From Anoplolepis gracilipes (Eukaryota > Arthropoda > Insecta > Hymenoptera > Formicidae): a DNA stretch of 64,000 bases. Location: contig NC_132976.1 in the NCBI RefSeq assembly GCF_047496725.1, positions 10,028,001 to 10,092,000 on the forward strand, read 5' to 3'. Under the pieces are notes generated by a model. That model was not told where the DNA came from and made no database searches. It saw only the letters and a program-made list of their open reading frames with translations. Of this stretch, positions 1 through 12,504 are shown one piece after another. A program made the position numbers and the translations under genes. Every line of letters starts with the position of its first letter. The stretch's first letter is position 1.

Positions 1-1239
1 ATAAAGGATTAAATCGTTCTCTCTTATTATATTCATATTCGAAACATTTAAATGTAAATCTATAAACAATGTTTCTTTATAATTATAATTTTTCTTTACA
101 TCATAATGTATTTTACATTTATATGTCATATACACAGACATATAATTATGTTACAGAATATAAAATACAAATTTAGGAATGGGTTAAATGAAATAGAATA
201 ATCACAAAAATTCATATTTTAAGAAATATCTCGAAAGAATTAGGATTCTCAACTCACCGATCGCCGTGAAATCAATGCTCTATGCAAATCAATGATCTGT
301 GCAGCTATCGATTTTATCTTCTTTCAGATTAATAATAATTCGAATGGAACGAATTATATTTTCAAAATACAAATACCTTTTCACGAATGTCACAGTTGAC
401 AAAAAGTTGACATGATCTCTGCCTACTCTTTTCTTTCTATTTCTATAGATGAAATGTGGAACTAATCGGCGATTACTTTCTTTGTACGCGATTCTATTGC
501 AAATGAAAACAATTTACAGATTTTGCAGATTCTTACTCTATTATTGGAGAAATTGATTTAATTCATTCTATGATACTTATAAATAATCATATAATATTAA
601 AAAATGTATTAAACTACTATATACGAATAATTATGTAATATATATATATAATATATTCATAAATTATATATAAAATATGTATAATGTGAAAATTTATATA
701 TAACATAATATAATAAGAAATCTATGCATATTTTCCTTATGGAAAAAATTATATTGAAGATACAAGAAAGTATATTGTGATATTGCTACGTAAGATAAAG
801 TATTAAAGATGAAATATTAATAACTAATAAATTATTCATGACATTTGATCTAATCAAGTACTGTTAATCTTTCCTTTAAAAGATTTATGGTATTATTCGT
901 AATTGTTAGTTTAAAACAGATTTTCCTAGAGATTCAATCAAGATGCATTGCTTTTTTTTCGCGGCAGGAACAGTATGTTGAAAATACGCATGCTTGACTA
1001 GAGTATGTTGTACCTCCTTTATAAATTACTACCCTTCGGCGTATAAAACGATAAAGCATGATTAATGGCGGTATACTAGAACCTCATTGAATTTATGGTT
1101 GCGTCGCTCAGCTGAGACAATCAATATATGAAACCAGAGTCCTGCGGAATTGAATTTACGCGTCTACCATTGACAACATATTTGCAATCTTGTAAGTAAA
1201 TTATGGCGTATTGTACCGCAAGAAAATACTATAGAAGAG

Positions 1240-1242
<3 letters not shown>

Positions 1243-1287
<45 letters not shown>
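1243..1287. repeat. (TC)n microsatellite
   Basis: An uninterrupted dinucleotide tract of about 22 copies. It also reads as GAGAG on the other strand, the core of GAGA-factor sites. Confidence 0.95.
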
Positions 1288-1290
<3 letters not shown>

Positions 1291-2289
1291 GAATTTAAAA
1301 CTGCAAGAATATGCATAGAATTATTTATAAAATTTATAATTTAAGATTGAAATAATTTTTCGAATACACTTTTTACTTTGAAAACTATACTAAAGGAATA
1401 TATGACAATGTAATGAAAACGTCAGTGACAAGGGAACATAAATCTATTGCACAATATGGTCTTCTTTGGCAGTCGGAGTCCTACATAATCGTTTAGGTCA
1501 CTTATTGGGAGGTCCGCTACTGAAAAGCTTTTAGTTCTCTGAGAACACATTATTACTGTATTTTGTAAGCTCAGCATCTTCGAAAGTGTCTAATCGTGAA
1601 CAACGCTTGACATTGGAAGGTAACGAGCATCGTAAGCTGGCAACGAGTTTAAGGTAGAGGAGAAGGCGACCGCGTCTTCTTGGCGATAAAACCAAGTGCG
1701 GCAACCGGACGATCATCTTGTTTCGCGTCGACGTGTGAGTACGCTTACGTGTATGTCGGACGTACGTACGTTACGTCTATTTTCTACAACCTTGTTGATC
1801 GTATACACGTACGACAAACTGAAGTTTATGGCACACGAGTTTGTTCGGAGCAAATGAATTCGTAAATCTCTTCATAGAAATATACGGTGAATAAATGGAG
1901 AAATAAATTATTCAACGTGCCTTTTTTCGTTTTGCAAAAATTAATCATTACTTGACGCAAAACAAGGGTGATTGAGATTAATTTAACGAATTAAATTACA
2001 AAAGTATTATATGTATAATAAACAGATGTGTGTCGTTTGTGAAGTTAACCGTGACTATTCTTGAATATAAAGAAAACGTATCATCTGTTCCGTTCTAATT
2101 TCACCGTAGAATTATTTAGTAATAGTGCGGGGGAAAAAATACGTCATCAGTGTAATGTCATATTGTATACCAAGAATAATTTATCATATTATTCTGCATA
2201 TACGTATGACGACGCTTTTATATTGTATTGTATTCATGTTTGAAGAAATGATTATTGTTCTTTCTTACATACATATTCGCGCGATCGGA

Positions 2290-2880
2290 GAATGAAAGCA
2301 TAAACGGCGAAGGCTGCGGAACAATCGACGGGACAGTTTTCGTGCCGGGCTGAGCGCGCGTGGAGATGAACTCGCCTCGTTTATCACCACCCCGCCGATA
2401 AATCAGTATACGCGGAATGCTTTGCGGTTCCCCATCGTGTTAGAACGGTTCATAAGCAGCGGGGCGCGCTTCCCCGGGGGGTGCGGTTATCTTCGCATGT
2501 ACCGGGTGTACATTATCTCAGTTGGCTGATGTACAAATAGTGTACTCTAGCGCGGAACTCGGCGCGCCCCGTCCGTGAAAACCGCCGTGCATTATCGAGG
2601 GTGGAACGCGGCGCAGGAGGGTGTGGTCCTGGTGTGTTTATAAACTGGATTAAAAGGGGAGATCGGAGAGAGACGCGACGATCCGTTCCGCCGCGCCATT
2701 TATTCAACGCCCCGGTTTCGTTCGCCAACCCCGGCCGTCGGATACCTCGCTCGCTCATCATTTCGATTGATCGCGTATTTAACTCGCAAGTATACCGCTT
2801 GCGTGTGGACCTGTTATTGTGCTATAATGATTTAGTAAGAGAGGAGCGGGGAATCGGACGCGTGTTAGAGTGATATCGTT
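2290..2880. promoter_or_regulatory. CpG-rich block, possible cis-regulatory element
   Basis: A GC- and CpG-rich stretch of about 590 bp sits in AT-rich flanks. It contains a GC-box-like CCACCCCGCC, a PHO/YY1 core (GCCATTTA near 2695) and a TTTATAAAC sequence. Open frames occur on both strands here only because stop codons are rare in GC-rich DNA. No domain is recognisable in them. A regulatory role is inferred from composition and from position upstream of engrailed. Confidence 0.3.
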
Positions 2881-5800
2881 GGAATTATTGGCTCAATTTG
2901 GATCGCGTTGAGCAACTGCTGGTTTTAATGAATGAGACAAATGAGATTCTTACATCTTTGACAATTTTTTACAATAAGTTATTTATTAGCATCAATGAAT
3001 TAGAATATTTTTAATGATGAATTACTTGACGATAGACAATCTGTTTTCGTCCGCGTATTTTGAATTTATATTATCAGAGTGTTCTTTCTCCATGTAATTT
3101 TCTTATTTCCACGAGAGAGAGGCTAAAGAATTTAAAATAAGAAAATAAAATTCTACAATATTTTCGTTTACGTAGAGCACGTGATTAATTAATAGATCTC
3201 ATGTATCAAATATCATCAATTTTCAATAAAATTATTCTAACTAAAGCTTCACTTTTAACGGATGACGTAAATGATTTGATCATAATTTGTCACAGGGGAT
3301 ATTTAAAAAAAAAAAAGTTCAATCACGGGCAAGGAACGGCTTTGTACAATATTGTTTTTTGCACGTGTATGATTACGCGAGCAAGATTCTGCGTTGCTCC
3401 AGAAAATATCGCTCTTTAGAAAAAAATCACAAAGCATTGAATGGAGTATAGCGCGACGGGAAGAACAGGGGAACTAGAGTCTCTCCTCTTTCCCTGACGG
3501 TGGTGGTTGTACACGCGAGATTGCATGCAGGACTTCCTCTCCCTTCGCGAAGCTGGGCGTCGGCGTGTTTGATCCCGCCTATCATTTCCCCTCTGCTGCG
3601 CGGATGGTAGGGTGCTCGTAGCAACGATTGGCCGCAGACCGGTTCGTGAGGTCGTACCTGCATTAATTATTCTAAATAAGTCGTCGCCCCTGCGGCGGCT
3701 GATTATAGAGTTTGCAGTGCCATAAATAGAACCCGTTTACAAATCGCGCTCTCGAGGAATAATGATCACCGCGCCGCGTCGTGCCGCGCTGGACCCGCTG
3801 CATCTCTTTGCTCGTTTTGCGAACAAATAGGGGAGGGGAGAGAGGGGAGAACGGAGGAGTCGCGAGACAGAAAAACTAATCAATCCCTGACGTCCCAGAG
3901 CGGCGATTGGTCTTACCGTAGATATTCTCTCTCTCTCTCTCTCTTTTTCTCTTTTCGTTTCCTGAGAGACAGAGAGAGAACTTCGTGAATTCGCTCACGG
4001 CTTTACCGTGTTCTAACGAGGGGAATTAAAGGCGGATTATACATTTTGGTGATTTGTCTCTTCGTCTCACTGTATATAACGAGCGACGGGCGATCTCCAA
4101 AGCGTTTGTAACAATCTACTTCTGAACAGCTGATGACGCATCAGTTGGTCTTGCGAATTGTTATTTACAATGTTAAATGACATATAGTATATAACAATAA
4201 TTAAAGATTTCGTAGCATTCACGTTGCTTTAATACTTAATTTCGAGATCTATTTACTAAAGATATATAAATATCGATTAATAAAGTGGAGAATATCTAAA
4301 CATTTTTGACGATGAGAAAGAGAGAATTATAAAATAGGTGTATATAATGTGGTCATTAAAGACAAAATAGAATTATAAGTATTATTAAACAACATTATAC
4401 ATCTATCAGTGAAAAGAACGCAAATATTGTATCTGTGTACATTATATCCTATCTTTAATACATTTTCCTTGGCAATCAAATTTTTAACATAATCAAATTA
4501 TTATTCAAGTTAGGGCGAAGTAATAACTTTTTTTCATTATTTCTGATATATTAATGATACTCTCAGTACACTATTTTTCTTTGTCAACAAATGCGATGAT
4601 AATAGATCTCTTAAATAATGGAAAAACCGTCTGCTGCCGTTCGCTGAGTTTAATTCGGGTTTAATCGACCTACGTTTTAGCTCAATAATTCCATATGGAA
4701 ATTTTCATGAAACGTAACTTGCCTCGGTCAGACGTTGTATTGATAGATGGACATGTTACAGTTATTTATGGTCGCTATCTCTATTATTGTCCTTACATGA
4801 ACCGAGCTTCTCGTGGCTAATGATCGCCTTGCGGCTCACATGGCAGCTGGTATCCATGTTGAGGTGTGGCCATTAATAAAACCGTCGGCTGTATGTAACG
4901 GCGATCTTATGTGCTGCTTGACGGACTTCACGACTTGATGAGAAGAACAAAGGAGTTGCTCTTTGTCGGGTAGAATCAAGCAACACATAGAAACCGAACG
5001 ACAATGGTCAACAAGATGCGTGCGGCAAAAAATACCTTTTAAAATGCCTTCTAAAGCCACTTATATCAGAGAGAATCGTATATTTTTCCTGTAAATAGAT
5101 CTTTTTACGCGAAGGGACGAGCAACGTAATTCGCCGACATTGGCGAATAAAGAGACGCTAGTTCATGAAGAGGTAAGCGTAAAAAAGGTACTCGATATAT
5201 ACGTATGTCAGTCGCATGGATGACAAAATGTACCTTGAGGTAAACATGTTTTAATCATATGGATGACATTTACAAAGAGATATATTTTACTCCAAACAAA
5301 CTGTTCATTGTTCTAAAAATAATTTTATTTTTCTTTTTAGCTTCTAATTTTAGTTTTAAATATGACTTGATAATGATGCGACATAATACAAATATTCGAT
5401 TTTGACAAGGAAAGGGGACACACAAAAATAAAAATAATAGTAACTTATATAATTAAAAAAAATATTTGTATGTATATTTTTTAAATTATTCATATTGGAC
5501 ATTATATGTTTGCATAATTATGAAATAAAATGATTTTCTTTTCTGTTAATAAATAATATTTTATAATACATCTACTTTAATTGATCAGATAGCCAACTAC
5601 TGTATTACGTTGATTCTGGCGAATGATTTAATTTTAAAATTATCAGACGATCAATACCAAAAATAATTAAATGAGATGAACGATATGTTAATGGAGAAAG
5701 ATATAAACAACATTGTTAACACGAGTAGAATTAATGGTTGATGAATTGTAGTAAAATATTACTTAAAATTTGAAGGTTATCGTGCGATGTGAACAATAAT

Positions 5801-7219
5801 TGACGTGAAAAAATAAAACTTCCGTAATTTATTACGTTTTACGTAAGCTCAGGGGAGCTCGTCGTCAACTGATCCCTGATAAAAATGTTGAATTATGTCA
5901 AGTGCGAGTATGCCATAACTTTCATCTGAAAATTGATCTCAGTGCTAATTACGCGCTTACTTTTCGATGCATATTATTCTATCAAATAGCGTTAATGAGC
6001 TTGTTAACTCGCCACACTTGGCAAAACAGTTAGTTCATTATTTAACAGTACCTTGAATTTTGAAAATGATTTATGATTTTTTAAATCATCGTAAAAAAAG
6101 CTGTAAAAATATGTATCTACTTTAATCTACATCGTATAAAAATATTTTTCAAATATCATCTTACATTTAATTTAATAACAAACGTAAGCAATTTTATAAT
6201 ATTTCCTAGTATTCTTTTTTTTGTAGCAGTTAAATAATTCTAAAATCCATCCATCATTTATTAATGTTTTCTGTAAACACATGTACGTAGAGTTTTATTG
6301 AAATTAAAGTTTCGAATTAACCACATATTTTTCCATTAAATTCAATTTTTACGAGTATTATTTATCTCGCATCTCGTTTTCTATAGAGCGTGTTTTCTTA
6401 GGCGTGAACGTTTGGTCGAGTGTCTCCGTCAATTACCGCGCGAAACATCTGACTTTTATCGCGTGCGACTTCTGCATCGCGTTACATCGCTCGCTTTAAT
6501 TGCAATCGTTTTAACGGCGTCTCCTTATACGTCTCGCGTGCTCTTAATGCGTAGCCTCGTTGCTTTCATGTCAGGTCCGAATAACGCTTCCTTCGTAGGA
6601 AGAGCATCCCATACGATTAGATGTTAAAGAGTTAATGGCTGAGTAATCTTGTTCCGTTGATTAACTGACGAGCGTATCATCATCACCGTTCGACATGATA
6701 ATCGCATGCTGCGAGAATAAGCGCTGTTTACGAAGGAAAAAACGCTGATTTTGATTTAGTATTATTTTTGATCTATTGCATCTGTCATGTGCATCACATC
6801 GATTTACGGGGAAAAAAATTTTATTATCTTTTGAAAAATCGCATATAAAATATAACTTGTTTTATTACTGCTATTAATAATGTTTTGATTTACACACAAG
6901 CATTTCAAGTAGATCTCACACCTTATCATCCTTATAAAATAATATAAAATATTCCGGAAGTATCTTTGAAACACTCTTAAACATTTAAATGCGATGCGCG
7001 TGCAAAGATTTACGATGCAGAACTGATTACAAAAAATATATTACACGGTAGCTGCATCTCTCCCGTGTAAAGTCACGTAAGATGCAAACAAAAGACTCGA
7101 CCATGCCGTCCCTCGTTTTCTAATCATCTCGGAAATGTCAGTACGATTAAGCGATCTAGGAATAAGTTACGCTGAGTAAGATATAGAGGTGAAAACTAGA
7201 TATACGACGTACATAGATA

Positions 7220-7705
7220 ATGCATTGAGCGAGAGAAAAAGAGAGAGAGAGAGAGAGAGAGAATGGATGTTGGAAGAGGAGCAAAGAGAAGAACAGCATC
7301 TGCCGTATATAGGGTAGGTAATACATTTGTTCGTTAACCGTCGCAAAGCCGTCGGGGCCAGAAAAAAGAGGAGAATAAAAGAGGGTCACGGCTGATGGTG
7401 TTCGTGCAAATTTTTGTATGAAGCGATTCCGTCGTACGACGATAAAATCCACGTCGCATCGAGATGAAGGGCTAGGAGAGGAAGGGATAGCGCTCTTCGG
7501 CATGAAGAAACGAATTAGTCGGCCTCAGCCTCTGATCGGGTCGACAACATTGCCAGGGTGGGGGAGGGACAAAAGTATGGAGTAGAGGGTAGAACATAGA
7601 GGGGAGTTAGGCGTGGTGTGGTGGGAAAAGGGGCGAGAACATGGGCGAGACTTGAGAGTTGGATACATGGAGGGAGAACTCAAATGGGGCGGAGAAAAGT
7701 GAGTA
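7220..7705. promoter_or_regulatory. Purine-rich block with GAGA and Sp/KLF-like motifs (candidate engrailed-proximal PRE)
   Basis: The plus strand is strongly biased to A and G across nearly 500 bp. It holds a (GA)11 tract at 7241-7262, a G-run (GGGTGGGGGAGGG) near 7557, and several Sp/KLF-like boxes including GGGGCGG at 7686-7692. It ends about 0.75 kb before the presumed engrailed leader. Fly engrailed PREs are known to lie just upstream of the promoter and to use GAGA, PHO and Sp/KLF-family (Spps) sites. I see no PHO core (GCCAT) inside this block, which weakens the call. Confidence 0.3.
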
Positions 7706-8439
7706 TTCTCGTTATTGTACGCACAGTGGCGCAGATATCCGTATATTTATACAGTGTACAATATTAAATGGACCGTGAAATCTCTGTAAATTGTACTTTT
7801 GTATAAAATTTAAAAAAAGAGAAATTTATATAAAGAAGAAATTTATAATTAAATTTTTTTTTTCAAATATTGTTTCTATTTTTTTAAATTTACAATTTAG
7901 AGATTTTTATAATTAGTTTTATTGACATGTATCCTTGAACTGATTTATAGTAGTAAAGAATTTACTCATTAATCTCATATAATAAAATTGAAAAATGTCT
8001 TTAATGTCAAATATTGCACATATATTAATATTATATTACACATTAACATAAAACAAACTGTTTTATATAAAAAAATGAATAAATATTCTTGAGATAAGAT
8101 TGTTAAATGTCTCATCGATTAATCGATCGATTGTTGCAAAGTGATAGAATAAAGAGAGACGAATCTCGTGGAAGAAGCGGAACATTGATTTCCAGGAAAT
8201 TCCGCGAACGTAGCCCCCTACTTTCCGTACCACTGGCAGTGGGGATGACGACAAGCAGAAGGGAGCATGGTACACCTTACCAGTAAGGTAGGCGGAGCCT
8301 TTGACCGAAGAGTTAATAGAGATACAATCGAGAGTGTCTAGTGCACTGCACTCCGGACTGCGGCGTAGGAGGAGTGAAGGGGACAGGGGCGAGGAGGGAC
8401 AGGCGGTAAGTAGGGACCGCTGGTCCCCTAGTTTAGACA

Positions 8440-8988
8440 TCACTGAGCGACGGATGGACAGCCAGTCAGACCCGTCACAGCACTCGCCAGAGTACTCGGA
8501 AACCCTCGGGAAAAGCCGATAGCAGGAGTCTCCGAACCGGCTTCGAAGGCGAGCCGATAATTAACACGCCACTACCATATTGGATGCATGAATACTTGTA
8601 GAGTATTTCATGCAATGCCTTTATCGTGCAATACATTAAGATACGTTCGAGGCGATTATAATAAATTCAAAGTTTCGAAGAGAATTAATTGACCAGTGGA
8701 TAACAAGATCGTGCAAAATCACGAAATAAGTGATTCGTGATGAATATAGCGACACGTGAACAATGACAGTATTGGTGAATAGTGTTTAAGGAATAAACTT
8801 TTGACACCACAAGCGATCGAGAAATTCATATTCATCTACGTGACATCGATAGAAATTTAATTTACGCGAGAACACAGTGGACAGTGAAACCATGTGTTCT
8901 CTTCTCGATATAGCGACGAGGGGTTAGTGTCACTATCAATCTATCTTCTGTCTCTTCTTATCGAGTAAAGACTCTCTACAGGGAAAAA
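8440..8988 (+). other. Probable engrailed promoter-proximal region and 5' leader with uORFs
   Basis: The frame of the coding start is closed by TAG at 8911-8913, so nothing upstream is coding in that frame. The stretch contains six short upstream ORFs: 8584-8601, 8588-8692 (34 aa), 8610-8639, 8740-8766, 8763-8789 and 8892-8927. A TCACTG initiator-like sequence is at 8440-8445 and an AGACC DPE-like motif starts at 8468, one base short of the standard spacing. No transcript start can be proven from sequence, so the left limit is a guess. Confidence 0.4.
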
Positions 8989-9634
8989 ATGACTCTTGTG
9001 GCTATGGAGAGCGCGTACAGATTGCGATTGGAAGTTGCAAGCCATCATCATCACATGCTGTCATCGGAGAGCCATGTAGTGCCGCGTCAGGATTGTCAGC
9101 CGGATCATCAGCAAGATACCGAGAGATCGTTGCGTTTTAGCGTCGTCAACATTCTCAAGCCGGATTTCGGGCGCAATGCCATCCTTAACACGAAGGTACC
9201 GAACGAATCCGTAGTATCCGCTATTTCCGCGCAGCGTTCGCAACACAGTCCGCTTCCGCTTCCGCGCGATCTCAGCCTGTCGTCCACGCGTCTCTCGTCA
9301 CCGCAGTCACCTCAGTTGACGAATTATTCGGTCCGGGAGAAGGACACTTTCTCGTCTCTTTGCGGGATCACGTCACCTCTGCAGAGGCATGGTAGTGGAC
9401 TCAGCAGAAGCGGCAGTCTCGAAAGCCTCGCGTCCAGCAGAAGCTCAGTCACCAGTAGCTCGGTCACTGGCCCACCGTCCTTGTGTTCCACATCGTCCAC
9501 GGTCAGCAGCGATTCTTTGAATGGCGAGAACACTGGCGGTAACACGTCGGCAAGTCAGCAAAACGGTACTAACAACCAAAGTCTATGGCCAGCATGGGTC
9601 TATTGTACCAGATACTCGGACAGACCGTCCTCTG
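8989..9634 (+). CDS. en: Engrailed homeobox protein, coding exon 1 (EH1 and EH2)
   Basis: First coding exon of an engrailed-family transcription factor, residues 1-215 plus the first base of Gly216. It carries the EH1 motif [14 protein letters not shown] (residues 48-61), which binds the co-repressor Groucho. It also carries EH2, [17 protein letters not shown] (200-216), whose tryptophans contact Extradenticle. Between them lies a Ser-rich, low-complexity linker, and a His run (19-22) is near the N-terminus. The start is the first in-frame ATG after TAG at 8911, in an A-rich context (GGGAAAAAATG). A second ATG lies five codons on. The exon ends TCTG|GTAAGT after SSG, the classic intron position of this family. 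Read-through past it adds only KFDR and a stop. The protein acts in the nucleus as a repressor in segment and posterior-compartment patterning (family knowledge). Confidence 0.95.
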
Positions 9635-10438
9635 GTAAGTTTGACAGATAAATATTTTTCTGCATTTTTTTTATATATTAAAATATATTTGAGAAAACTT
9701 TCATTATTACATAATAATATTTAATATGTGATTGATAAAATCATCGTATCGCTTTTGATTTTATTTTTCGATCTTTTTAAAAACATGTCATCTCATGTGG
9801 ATATCAATTTCGTGCTTTTTCTTCCCGGTTTAACAATGTGCGCTAAAAAGCAAATAAGTTAGAAATTTATCGGATTTTTCGTCAGCGCAGTACGTGACTG
9901 GTACATTTAACTACATGCAAGAAGAACTTGCGTGGTCACAATGTCGGAAATGTCTATCAAGATGTTTTATTCACTTATGCCGCTCTATGTAGGCACAAAA
10001 TCACGGTTGACCGCTAATTAAAATTTCTATCAAAGCAGTTGAAAAATTATGCGGCATGAAGATAAGTAAAATCCTTTCGCGAGCAAAATGTCGTTTTCGT
10101 CTATGCTTATCACCGAGTTTTGTATATGAAAGTCACAGATTGAATGAAAAAGTCACCCCCGTTTCTTTGCGCGCGATTAAGGGGCTTAACGTAAGTGCCG
10201 TTTTTTTTTTTTTTTTTTTTTTCACATATATAATCGCAGTCTTTTCGCGAACGAATCATACTTTCTCGACTTAGCGACTCTATTCGTTCCGACAAACAGG
10301 AACAAAATAACTCCAAGGTGCACGAATGACACAGAGAGAACACGACGCTTAGTGATAAGAATACACGAAACGAAACGCGACGTTACAAATCGTGATTGTA
10401 CACTTGATAAATGTATTTAAATGATTGATCGCTCTATC

Positions 10439-10473
10439 CCCCTCGCCCTCCCCCCCCCCTCTCTCTCTCTCTT
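10439..10473. repeat. C-run plus (CT)n polypyrimidine tract
   Basis: Runs of C (CCCC, CCC, then about ten C) pass straight into (CT)n. The complementary strand is G-run plus (GA)n, able in principle to form triplex or quadruplex structures. Confidence 0.85.
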
Positions 10474-11997
10474 TCTTGTGCGGATTCTGCGCCAATAGCT
10501 GTTCGACTTGCGCGGACGAATGGCCTCGAATATCTAATTACTCGTTGTCATTAGACAATTGTTCTGTAAATAAATTATACGACGTACTGTCGATGTATGG
10601 ACTTAATGTCCGTTCGATATTACCGCAATAAGTTATTAACTTTGCAGAGGAGATCTCGAAAGGACCACAAGCTGCATAAGTTATATCTAATAGTCGCGAG
10701 TTAGATAGACGAGGTCAACGGCCCGGTACCACCTGCGTTCGTTCGCAGGACTTAATTGTGTAGAACCTACATTCGCGAACTACCCTCTGCAATCAGTGTC
10801 CCACATACGATGCTGCTATTCTTCCAGTTTCTTCGCCGCACCTTTAGTTTTCGTTTTTTTTATCTCTTTCTTTTTTCTCTCTCTTTCTCTCTATCTCTTT
10901 CTTTCTCAAATAAACATCCACCGGTTCTTCTGCCGTGCATCGGGGTGGTCCACGAGTTTCGATCCGATAATCGCGCTACTAATTGCCAAGAATCGCCCAC
11001 TTAGCTTCCGTGAGCCCCTTTATCGCCGAACGTTAACCCTTGAGTGTAAAAATTTATGTAATATTTCGTACCGTTTATAAGATATATATTAATAAGATAT
11101 ACAATAAGAATGAAGATGGTTTAAAATTTTTTAAATTTATATCTTTATCACTTTATACTTTATATTTTTATTAGCAAATTTGCAGTTTTTTATTATATTG
11201 AAGTTAATGTTTTTTTTTGTTAAAAGTGTCTTTATATAAAATGATAAAAATATTGATATTATTAACGATAAAGGTCTTTACACGAAGAATCAGAGTAGTT
11301 ATTTTTTTTAATAATATAATAATGAGAATAATTATATATACTTTATATATTGTAGAGATAATAATTACAGCGCATTGGTAGAGATATAATTTAAACTACA
11401 AACAACTGCAGCTTTTACGCTTAACGGTTTCTGTTCAAAGATAATAAGACCATTGACAATATAGTTGCGCAAAAGCATGCGGATGTATTTCAACTTCACA
11501 CATGATTGCGTTATCTAAATAGTTAAACAAAAATCAAAAGCGTGTAATGCTCAGAATTCACCGTTATAAACGTTCGGTTACGAGGCGACAATGGAAGACA
11601 ATCGAAATATTTATTATCGCGCTTCAAAAACGTACACACTCTACAGAGTTTTAATCGTTATCGTGAAAATAAGAAGGCACTCATCTCGATCTATGCGAGC
11701 TTTCGATAATAATAATGTCCGTCGCATTTATTTACGTATGCAACTGTATCACGTTGTACGTTAATGCGTTAAAAATATAGTAGGGTCAGATATGCACATA
11801 AATCACATAAGATTTGCAATTGGTTTATGAATTTTATATGCGACGTTCCTACGTGATTAGTCGAGCCATTTCCGCCTTTGCTAAATTCCAAAGCCGTTGC
11901 TCAGATATAGTTATCTCCGAGTGTCCTTCCTTTACCGTGCGAACGAGCTTGCTCGTTCGTTCGCGTTCTCGTCGTCGCAAACATGCTGAATCACGTC

Positions 11998-11998
<1 letters not shown>

Positions 11999-12035
<37 letters not shown>
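11999..12035. repeat. (GT)18 microsatellite in engrailed intron
   Basis: An uninterrupted (GT)n ending about 120 bp before the exon 2 acceptor. UG repeats can bind TDP-43/CELF-type splicing factors. Any effect here is inference. Confidence 0.95.
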
Positions 12036-12036
<1 letters not shown>

Positions 12037-12157
12037 ACAAATTGATGAGAACGCCCACTTTCCGTGGCGACATAATGTTCCCTTTCCTTAGCCACGTTGT
12101 CTCGGATTTAAATCACAAAACTCTGAAGATTAATGCGAAATTTCTTTGTCGTTTCAG

Positions 12158-12504
12158 GACCGCGCACAAGGCGAGTGAAACGTTCGCCGAACACTAAGGC
12201 TAGTTTGCCGGAAGAGAAGAGACCCAGAACGGCCTTCAGCGCCGAACAACTGTCCAGGCTGAAAAGAGAATTTACAGAGAATCGATATCTGACGGAAAGA
12301 AGAAGGCAGGAACTCTCACGGGAACTAAATCTAAATGAGGCCCAGATCAAAATCTGGTTCCAAAACAAACGGGCGAAACTAAAGAAGGCGAGCGGACAGA
12401 AAAATCCATTGGCTCTTCAGCTAATGGCACAAGGTCTTTACAATCATTCCACCGTGCCGGTAGATGAGGATGACGAAGAGATCGTAATTGAGAGAAATCA
12501 TTGA
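12158..12504 (+). CDS. en: Engrailed homeobox protein, coding exon 2 (homeodomain and C-tail)
   Basis: Completes a 330-aa protein: residue 216 is split G|GA, then 114 residues and TGA. A short basic linker (PRTRRVKR) is followed by the homeodomain at residues 235-294. Its recognition helix is [15 protein letters not shown], with Trp48, Phe49, Gln50 and Asn51 (282-285). EH5 follows ([20 protein letters not shown]). The tail then departs from the usual family ending LTKEEEE: it reads [14 protein letters not shown], acidic and short. The homeodomain matches the minus-strand paralogue at 53 of 60 positions. The exon starts with GA, so a microexon ending in A could not create a Ser at the junction. 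This fits engrailed rather than invected. Function: DNA binding at TAATTA-type sites. The en/inv assignment is inference from that junction. Confidence 0.95.

Larger units (their letters stand above)
1..8439. other. Non-coding DNA upstream of engrailed
   Basis: I recognise no gene here. The open frames are under 130 codons, match no family I know, and fall in GC-rich or simple-sequence DNA. The background is AT-rich. CpG-rich blocks lie at about 2290-2880 and 3440-3900, and a purine-rich block at 7220-7705 comes shortly before the engrailed leader. A (TC)n tract is at 1243-1287. In flies the corresponding region carries engrailed enhancers and Polycomb response elements, so a regulatory role is likely, but that is inference from position. 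Confidence 0.5.
9635..12157 (+). other. engrailed intron
   Basis: A phase-1 intron of 2,523 bp, from the donor GTAAGT to an acceptor with a good pyrimidine tract (TTTCTTTGTCGTTTCAG). It holds a T20 run near 10201, a C-rich polypyrimidine tract at 10439-10473, CT-rich DNA near 10850-10910 and a (GT)18 tract about 120 bp before exon 2. I looked for a 6-nt RS-type microexon (AG, six bases, GTAAGT) and saw none. The GTAAGT near 10190 has no AG at the needed distance. Confidence 0.9.

Noticed and set aside
8440..8472. Initiator (TCACTG) plus DPE (AGACC) as a defined engrailed core promoter
   Set aside because: The DPE-like motif starts at +27 rather than the required +28, and both motifs are short. 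It is kept only as a hint in the leader entry.
9635..9651. Read-through of engrailed exon 1 to KFDR and a stop
   Set aside because: It passes the conserved SSG|GTAAGT donor. The family always splices here to the homeodomain exon.
10185..10197. GTAAGT in the engrailed intron as a possible RS microexon donor
   Set aside because: The nearest AG is nine bases away, the sequence does not encode RS, and exon 2 starts GA, which cannot complete Ser.
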